Shown here: piece by piece, positions 57,192 to 64,000 of the stretch
Layout: each line of letters starts with the position of its first letter
Numbering within the stretch: the stretch's first letter is position 1
Made by a program: the position numbers and the translations under genes
DNA from: Cristatella mucedo
Lineage: Eukaryota > Bryozoa > Phylactolaemata > Cristatellidae
Assembly: GCA_009760855.2 (NCBI GenBank)
Contig: WPIO01000019.1
Span: forward strand, 3,793,501 to 3,857,500
Reading direction: 5' to 3'
Length of the DNA stretch: 64,000 bases
The notes under the pieces: generated by a model
What the model was told of the DNA's origin: nothing
What the model saw: the letters and a program-made list of their open reading frames with translations, nothing else
The model's database searches: none

Positions 57192-57367
57192 AAAATCGAG
57201 AAAGGGAACGGCCAGGAAGAGTGTGACTACCTCCAAGCATTCCTCAACTGCTGCTGCCACCGCCGCCATCAGCAGGAGCTTCTTCCGCCCACCACCAGCC
57301 ACCCCTACCGCAGGAAGCAGCCGCGACTCGGCTTCAAGAGTTGCTGTGCCGGCGCCGCAGCGTCCAG
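57192..57367 (+). CDS. ZGLP1-like exon with basic and Ser/Ala/Pro linker
   Basis: 176 nt, acceptor ACATTTCCCAG, donor GTCCAG|GTGAGC, phase 2 to 1. The frame upstream hits TAA at 57166 with no ATG, so this is not a first exon. Confidence 0.65.
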
Positions 57368-58535
57368 GTGAGCAGGCCAGCGGCTGGTCTGAAATGCATG
57401 TGCTTCAGAAGCCCGTTGACGAAGCCTCAGCGCTGAATGCCGTCGCAACGGGCTTACGCTAAGCGAAGGCAGTGCTTATGCTGTTCGCTTTTAGTCAGCA
57501 ATCAAGCCGGAGGCACCTTGACGTCACCATTCGAATGCCCATCTTGCGGTACTCGGAAGACGCCATTGCAGCGGTCGGCTCAGATCGGTGCAAAGAAGGT
57601 CGTATTGTGCAATGCCTGCGGCATTAGGTAGGCTACCGACATGTACGCTTGCACGTGCGCTTCACCAGACAGAGTTCGCTGCCGAGGAGCAGCGAAGCAG
57701 CAGCAGACATGTCAGCGAAACGTCACCCTCCGGCCTGCTACCTAGCGGGCAGCTGCAGCTCGACTAACGCCAGCTCCACAAGAGTGGCCCACCCAGTTTT
57801 CCCACCGTTGCCGCCTCCGAGGATCAGTTGCGGCTCCGGTCACTGTCGGCACTGTGTCAGCTGCAGCAAATGCTCGCCTGGCTCACATTTTACATTTTCA
57901 GACCGATCAAGCAGCAGTTTCGCTTCCCGGGCAAAAATCGCTTACGAAGGGGAATTTCGTCCGCTGGCCAAAAGCATAGGGAAAGACGAAATGAAGATGT
58001 AGTGTTGTGCATCTTACTCTGTGCGACTGCTCCACCCATAGTTCTGCATGCACAATCGCAAATGTGACTAACCAGCTAGAAATTAGACTGTTTAGGTACC
58101 ACGAGTTAGGCCTCAGTGTAGCAAGCAAGCGATACAAAAAAAGAAGTAGATCATGCTAGTTATTCGTGCTGCCTGCTATAGCTACACTCCGTTCGGATGA
58201 AAGGGTCCACTTTCGTTGTACGGTTTTCTGGGCCACAGCAACGTGTTTAGTATCACTGTCGATTATGCAATAAATTTCAGGCGAAAGAATAAAGTATGGC
58301 TGCAAAGCTTTGTGGATCATTCCATATTAAACATCATAGCATCATGATGCCTGTGCAAAGAAATATGCAGGTCAACAGACTTTGTGTACTCTTATATTTC
58401 AGGTGTAACAAGCACAGGATCTATTGTCAGACCTGCTTCTATGTGCCTAAGATGGAGAAGCGACACGAAGGATGCCCGCGGTGTAAAATGCATCTGAAGA
58501 ATGCTGGTCGTTCTTCGAAGCGATCAAGCTCATAG
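57192..58535 (+). CDS. ZGLP1-like GATA zinc-finger protein, last three exons
   Basis: Three exons join in phase (57192-57367, 57495-57627, 58403-58535). Sequence order: basic stretch KKSRKGTARK (possible nuclear signal), a Ser/Ala/Pro-rich linker, a GATA-type finger CPSC-x20-CNAC ending NACGIR, and after the splice a second cluster CQTC-x12-CPRC inside HRIYCQTCFYVPKMEK and HEGCPRCKMHLK. It ends SSKRSSS. ZGLP1 has the same NACGIRY, then a CxxCWxVPRK-type and a CxxC segment at its very C-terminus. That protein is a nuclear GATA-like regulator of germ-cell (oogenic) programmes in mammals. Oddities: the finger loop is 20 residues rather than 17, and PLWR is PLQR. The N-terminal part probably lies at or before 51694-51893. 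DNA binding is not proven by sequence. Confidence 0.75.
57495..57627 (+). CDS. ZGLP1-like exon with the GATA finger
   Basis: 133 nt, acceptor TGTTCGCTTTTAG, donor CATTAG|GTAGGC, phase 1 to 2. It encodes VSNQAGGTLTSPFECPSCG, TRKTPLQRSAQIGAKKVVL and CNACGI, then part of an Arg codon. Confidence 0.85.
58403..58535 (+). CDS. ZGLP1-like last exon with second Cys cluster
   Basis: 133 nt, acceptor CTTATATTTCAG, starting by completing an Arg codon, ending TAG. It encodes CNKHRIYCQTCFYVPK, MEKRHEGCPRCKMHLK and a Ser/Lys/Arg tail. Confidence 0.85.
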
Positions 58536-59915
58536 GGCGATACCTTCATATTTAAGTAATTTATTATCGACGTGGAGCTGCTTTCCTAGTTTCTGCATAG
58601 CTAATGCGTTTGGGGGTTCTTGTGCTGTCCAGCTTCAGCTGCCGTCCTTAGCTGACCTCGTGTCGTATCGGTTTGCCGTTCGATGTGAGCAGCTAATAAT
58701 TAGTGCAAGTGCTGTGCGGCCTGATCTGCCGAATAATATGCAACTTGTGATAAAGCTGCTGTTGATGCCAGGTATATCATCTGTCTTCTATAGTTAGCAA
58801 TCTCACTTGAGCAAGGACATTGCGTTTGGCTGTAAGGGGTTATTTATCATACTTGAGTAGATTACATTGACATGGGTTGCTTTAATGCAATTCTCTTTAC
58901 TATAGAACCTGTTGACAAGATAAGTACCCAATCTCGTTATCTTATCGGCTGGCTTTGCAAGCAGAAGCCAGATATGGTTTTTTACGTGCATGACCCACAT
59001 GCTTGTTTTTGTTGTAACTAAAGTTCTGTGCACCATCTGCAGTGTATATGCAAGCCTGACTGTATTATGCTTTTGATCTTTGGGAGATGTAAACACACAA
59101 TTTAGTGCCAAACTTTAAGCAATATTATTTATGCATCTACATACCTGTATCAATCTTCAATAACTCTGCCAATATGCTCAGATTAAGGTTATGTTATTTT
59201 GGCAAATGAAATGCTACACAGCTTGCAAATGTCTTTACGGTTTTAGACAATATTTTTTAACCATCAAAGTTCTTCTCACTCAGCTAAGCTTATAAAAAAT
59301 GTAGGACATAATTAAAGTAAGTCATCTGATGAAGAAGTGGGTAACGGAGAAGCAATAGAAAGTCAGTCACGAAGTCAGACTGAGTTTCTCTTTTAAGGCA
59401 ACTAACCTTGATCATTTATTAAGTAGAGGCAAGCGATTCATTTGTATGCTCGTAAAAAGCCCAATCTCTTGGGTAACTTTACCATTGTTGCAAATAAATC
59501 AAGTACCTGCTCGAATTCCTTGGCTATAAAGACGAGGACCGAGTCGGACAGTGATCCCCTGTGTGTGCCCACGTCGGCATGCCGACACAATAGGGCTTGC
59601 TTTATCGCGAGTATCTTAGTCCCTACAAAGATTAGCAACTAATGGAAATTTCAAGTCTCTCCCGTCCATTTAGCTTAACCGGCAGCCGTATTTGTAAGTC
59701 GCTATAACACAAAAAATTGATATAAAAAAGCACTAAAAAGGAATAAGAATATGCCGTGTCGCCATCTGTAATTGAACTCAAGACCGACACTAAAGGCCAG
59801 AGTCTGGGCAACTCACCACTTTCGATCAAGAACCGTAGCTTAATCCTGCGTGTACACCTGGTTGCATAGTTTACCGTTTATTCAAATCAAATGGATCGGG
59901 ACTGTCAGTGCCTGG
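58536..59915. other. 3' flank of the ZGLP1-like gene and AT-rich DNA
   Basis: I see no clear AATAAA close to the stop codon. Short frames here lack motifs. The 59440-59640 frames on both strands are mirror shadows. Confidence 0.4.
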
Positions 59916-59917
59916 TG

Positions 59918-60001
<84 letters not shown>
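59918..60001. repeat. (AT)n microsatellite at a SINE-A tail
   Basis: About 80 bp of pure AT directly joined to the 3' end of the minus-strand SINE-A, probably grown from its AT-rich tail. Confidence 0.97.
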
Positions 60002-60003
<2 letters not shown>

Positions 60004-60136
60004 CATTTATATAGTGCCCCAAGAGAACTTAATCTCTATTCAGGCGCTTCACATATGCCTCGGGGCTCGAGCCCACGACCTCAGTCAGACCTTGGTCGGG
60101 GCGAGCACCTTAACCGCTAGACCAGACCAGCTCGGC
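60001..60136 (-). mobile_element. SINE-A copy
   Basis: Tail ATTCATTTATATAGTGCCCC, then GGGCTCGAGCCCACGACC, GTCGGGGCGAGCACCTTAAC, CGCTAGACCAGACCAGCTC. Intact head. Confidence 0.9.
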
Positions 60137-60905
60137 TACCCATTAAGAGTAACCTTTGCGAGTGAGCAAGCTAGCTCACAAGCTCTGACGTGTCAATCAA
60201 AAGTGCCAGGGTAGAGAACAGGCTCGAATCGCAGTCACTTTTCAATGAGCTCGAAATGATAATAGGGCTAGCTCATGTCCTGAAATTCGAAAGGGGTACC
60301 ACTTAGTATCACCTGTACCCAGCTTAGTAACGCCTGCTCCCGCTGTCTTTGGTGGTCTGTTGAGCCAGGGCGCACCAATTTCGAACCTTTGATATGCTCG
60401 AAGCCTATTACAGTCATGAGCTCGGCGCGAGTCACGCTCAATTATGATTACAGAAGATCTTGATTTAAGTATTGCCTTCTCTGATTAGGCACGATAAATG
60501 CAAATAGGCATCAAACATAATAACATCTTATTCGATTTTTCGCACTGCTGTATAAATTGGTTTGAGGTTACCATCTGAAAATCTCGCCAATAACGCAAAC
60601 GTGCAAGCTAGTCGATCGACTTTGCAGTGATCCTTATCATCTTACTTTCGGAAGATGCAGGCCCTGCCTAAGATTTAATTCAACTGGATTCGATTCAACT
60701 ATACAGGTCAACAAATTTTGGCAAAAGTCATGCTACTGAAATACAATAAGTCATTTCTTATAAACTTGTATGTGCTCAACACGAATATGACAGTCAAATT
60801 GCAAAATTGGCTGTACTATTTGTTTAATCTGCAATAAATTAATGTATACATCATGACACATGCCAATAGTAGTAGGCCTACGGTTAATACTTGTAAAAAA
60901 TGAAG
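60137..60905. other. Stretch without recognisable feature
   Basis: AT-rich, no coding signal. Confidence 0.4.
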
Positions 60906-60909
60906 TCAT

Positions 60910-62215
60910 AGACTACTTCTTAGATTTCTTCGCCTGTCTTGTAAAGCTGTTTGGGAGCATCTCTGGTGGGTGTCCAGCAATAGTCAGCCATCATTGTAGT
61001 GGACCATTTTTCCTGGTGTCTTTGTTCTATTGCTGCCATATCTTTATGAAAACGTTCGCCACGTTCATCACTAACTATTCCACAGTTGTCAGGGAGGAAA
61101 TCCAAATAGGAATGAAGAAAGTTGATCTTTAGAGACACATGGCAGCCAAGTTTCTGATACTGCATCAGCATGCCCTCTACTAGTTCCTCGTAGTTTTCTG
61201 ATCTAAAATTCACGAGAAAGTTTGTAGAGACACTTGGTGAAAAGGAATTCCATGGTTGTTTCGCAAGCACCCTACAGCAAGTTGTTGAGCCGGTCATCTT
61301 AGGAGAGCTCTCTAATCTGAGGACCCACAAAACTCCCCTCTTTAATCATTGCTTCACTGAGTCGAGGGAATTTTTCATGCAGTTATCGGAAAGCTGGCGA
61401 AGTCCGGTCCACGGCTTCACGAAGTTCTTCATCAAACCTAGTTTGATGAGAAGGGTGGTAGCAGAATTTTGCGAGCATCGACCAGAGCTGGGTGTTGGAT
61501 ATTCTTCTCTCCGACTGCTACACTTTGTTTGTCCATTCCTTCCGCAATTAGTGTCATTCCCTTACTCGGCTATCACATCCACTAAGAATCACATGTATTT
61601 TGCATATCTCTGCTGCAGTCCCATAAAAAGGGTAACTACCTTCAAATCAGCACAGAGGTGCCAGCTGTACTAGTTATACTCAATAGAATTCAGTAGCTTC
61701 ATTAGGTTATCCTATGTAACTTTCATGTGGACAGCATACGCTACTAGGATAGATGAAGACGATTTCCATTGTGCATAAGCACAGCCTTGAGAATCAGGTT
61801 TCGAATAGTCTGCAAATAGTCTCTATTCTTGTGGGTCGTGAAAGATTTTTAAGGCTTTCATGAGGCCCTCAATGTCGGAACAGAATGCCAGGTTGCTTTC
61901 CTTTCTGAAGTGCCGAGCTGGTTTGGTCTAGCGGTTAAGGTGCTCGCCCCGACCAAGGTCTGACTGAGGTCGTGGGCTCGAGCCCCGAGGCACATGTGAA
62001 GCGCCTGAATAGAGATTAAGTTCTCTTGGGTGCTATATAAATGAATTATATTATTATATTAAGAAAGGCTCTAAGTGCTCGTGGAGCTTTTGATATAAAG
62101 TAATTGTGATATCCTCTTCAAGAAGACTCCGTTGCTGGAGTCTAGATCCCAGCAACTCTGCCTTACTCTTGCATAAGTCCAAATCACGAACCAGGTCATT
62201 TATTTCCTCGTGTTA
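60910..62215 (-). pseudogene. Decayed copy of a multicopy animal protein family of unknown function
   Basis: Read on the minus strand from about 62215, pieces in order are NDLVRDLDLCKSKAELLGSR, a SINE-A insertion, LAFCSDIEGLMKALKIFHDP, AVHMKVT, WHLCADLKVVTLFMGLQQRY, ELREAVDRTSPAFR, KFPRLSEAMIKE and VLRLESSPK, then an open 136-codon part with KLGCHVSLKINFLHSYLDFL, DERGERFHKDM and MMADYCWTPTRD (60920-61330). I recognise these motifs from memory as a family present in many copies in arthropod, cnidarian and other genomes. It behaves like a mobile element, but I do not know its function or class. Several in-frame stops and frameshifts show this copy is dead. Confidence 0.65.
61913..62060 (+). mobile_element. 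SINE-A copy inside the pseudogene
   Basis: CCGAGCTGGTTTGGTCTAGC, GGTTAAGGTGC, B-box GTGGGCTCGAGCCCC, tail GAAGCGCCTGAATAGAGATT and GGGTGCTATATAAATGAATT. One of the most intact copies. It splits the minus-strand pseudogene. Confidence 0.92.
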
Positions 62216-62223
62216 TTCTGTAT

Positions 62224-62525
62224 CAATAATAATAATGATAATAATAATACTTTTGATAAAGCGTCCTCAGATAGCTCAATCTCTTTCTAGGTCCTTTACA
62301 TTTGCTGCAAAAGAAGCACGATCGAATGGTTAGTGGTAGCATCCTCGATAAACAACAAGAATAACATGGTTAGGGTGAAGTGTACAGGGTCAGCATTCAA
62401 GTACGGGTGGTGGCAGCATGCACCGTGTCAGAACGCATAAGCACATAAAGGACGAATCACAAGGACCCACTAAATGCTGTGATAAATAAGTGCGTTATTA
62501 GTTTCTTTGTAAATATTTGATTAAG
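62224..62525 (-). mobile_element. LINE-B 3' copy
   Basis: AATAATAATGATAATAAT tail, stem-loop tail and about 230 bp of 3' untranslated region, ending at the start of the coding part. Confidence 0.85.
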
Positions 62526-63745
62526 AAGTCAATCGCCATATGAAACTGGTCTCAATTCAGGTGGTATGTTTGCGTAGACTATTCTAGAATTGGTTTTTGC
62601 TTCTTTATTCCACCGGAAAGAGGAGGAACCAAGCAGAATTAACAGTCATGTACGTGGTTGCTTGGCTCTCTCCCCACCTATGGAACTGTAAACGTCATTG
62701 ATGGTCTATTACCATTCAATCATACTTCAATACTTTGAAAGCTGTGTTGTACATGTAGCACAGCAGATATGTGGGTCCAAGTCTCGGTCACTAACCTTGC
62801 ATCCGAAGTTAAAATGATTTACCTTCTTCACTTGAGAAGTGACACTTTTCTTCTGGTTGGCAAATGTCACTTCCCACAAATATAGCGACAAAGGCTCGCG
62901 GTATTAACGCATTTTTAAGCATTACTGTTTTGTCCTGTATTTCAATGGATAAAATAATAACATTTTCATGTAGCAGTAGCTTAAACTGTTAGCTTAAATG
63001 TTAAATGTTAAATGTTAACTGTTAGCTTAAATGTTAGCTTAAACTGTTTCGCACAAAGTCTGAAATATTTAAAATGCTCAACTTTCCGACTTGGCTTTAT
63101 CAAGTCAGCTTACAGCAGCAGCCTGGCTTTAGTATTGCATTGTGTCGGAAAATAATTAAATCAACTCTGGATGATTTGTACGTGACGTTATTATGCAATG
63201 CGATGCAATATTAAGATCAGACTAGGCTTATTTAAGATGTTGTCGCAGTCTTACTGCAAAAGTTTGCATGGCGAAAAATAGAAAATTAACTGCTTTAAGT
63301 ATCTTCAAAACGATAATCAATAAAAAAAATATGGTTATACTCATGTTCAGTATACCTAACAATGTTGACCGGTGCTATCATGAACCTAGTACAGACGGTT
63401 CGTACTAGTAAGCTTTTATCTGACCTTAGCAATAACCATTTCTAAGGTAATTTCGAGATCACAAAACAGATGACAACCCGAAAGCGTACAGCATTAATTA
63501 TTTCAAATGACATTCTTTTATTAATCCTGGTATTGAAAAAAATAAGCAGTACGACTAATTAGCTTACAAAATCAGCATGACTGTACATGTTTTAGAGTCA
63601 ATAATAAATTAAGAAAATTGTGCAATGTTTTGAGTTGTGTCAAAGACATCCCAAGCAGTTATGCTACCCCAAAATTTAAAGGCCTCGAAATTGAGTTTCG
63701 AACAAAGTACGGTGCAACGAAAACAGTAAATGAAGTAAGCGTTCA
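62526..63745. other. AT-rich stretch without recognisable gene
   Basis: It contains a small imperfect tandem array of TTAAATGTTA-type units near 62985-63050. Otherwise nothing I can name. Confidence 0.4.
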
Positions 63746-64000
63746 ATTAATAATAATAATAAATATATATTTGATATAGCGCCCGAAGACAACTCAATCT
63801 CTTTCTGGGCGCTTTAAATTTGCTGCAAAGTAAGCATGATCGCACGGCTAATGGTAGCATGCTCAATGACAACGGACAACAAGCATAACATGGTTAAAGA
63901 TGACATGCATAGGGTTAGCATGTAAATAAGGTTAGTGGCAGCATGCAGTGTCAGCAAGCATAAGCACATAAAGGACGAATCACATGGACCCGCTAAATGC
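63746..64000 (-). mobile_element. LINE-B 3' copy, cut by window edge
   Basis: TTAATAATAATAATAAAT, tail GATATAGCGCCC and TCAATCTCTTTCTGGGCGC, then 3' untranslated region (GGACGAATCACATGGACCCG) up to the window end. Confidence 0.85.

Noticed and set aside
61913-62060. A functional tRNA gene (tRNA-like head with A- and B-box sequences)
   Set aside because: The same unit recurs nine times with a common non-tRNA body and LINE-like tail, so it is a SINE. No clean cloverleaf with acceptor stem is visible.

Overview
The window is animal (metazoan) nuclear DNA. It has spliced genes with canonical GT-AG introns, two large families of non-LTR retrotransposons (called LINE-A and LINE-B here), two families of tRNA-derived SINEs (SINE-A and SINE-B), hAT-type miniature transposons and long microsatellites. 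There are no bacterial-style operons, and nearly all of the longer open frames are retrotransposon remains or simple-sequence artefacts. The species cannot be named from the sequence. Nothing decides between an invertebrate and an early-diverging chordate.

Two real genes can be reconstructed by joining short exons whose reading phases agree. (1) A shootin-1-like gene on the + strand (16877-40632) has 14 coding exons, 1728 coding nt and 575 codons plus stop. It has two copies of a coiled-coil module, a run of 15 prolines, a basic segment, a WH2-like motif and the family's C-terminal segments. One intron appears to be of GC-AG type, and one exon has two in-frame 5' splice sites. (2) A ZGLP1-like GATA-finger gene on the + strand lies at about 51.7-58.5 kb. 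It has an atypical 20-residue finger loop followed by the second cysteine cluster seen in ZGLP1. Both genes are preceded by CCAAT-containing promoter-like sequence.

Layout: 1-15.7 kb is a retrotransposon graveyard. It holds LINE-A with an intact 460-codon reverse-transcriptase frame at 5.1-6.7 kb, a 2.6-kb decayed LINE-B at 10.6-13.2 kb, and a SPIN-like hAT miniature element at 14.2 kb. At 15.7-16.7 kb is the 3' end of a different LINE with an R2-like C-terminus. The shootin-like gene fills 16.7-41.1 kb, its introns swollen by GT, CT and AC microsatellites and LINE/SINE copies. A (CCTG)n block of about 520 bp follows its polyadenylation signals. Decayed LINE-B copies and a candidate LTR lie at 42-49 kb. 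The ZGLP1-like gene with its CpG-rich 5' region and a local duplication occupies 49.3-58.5 kb. The region 59-64 kb is AT-rich, with SINEs, a dead copy of a widespread multicopy animal protein family of unknown function, and more LINE-B 3' ends.

The repeats date one another by nesting. The SPIN-like and other hAT elements, SINE-B and LINE tails sit inside older LINE-B copies, and one LINE-A insertion has its empty site preserved in a nearby duplicate. LINE-B and SINE-A share a 3' stem-loop tail, which suggests that LINE-B machinery mobilised SINE-A.
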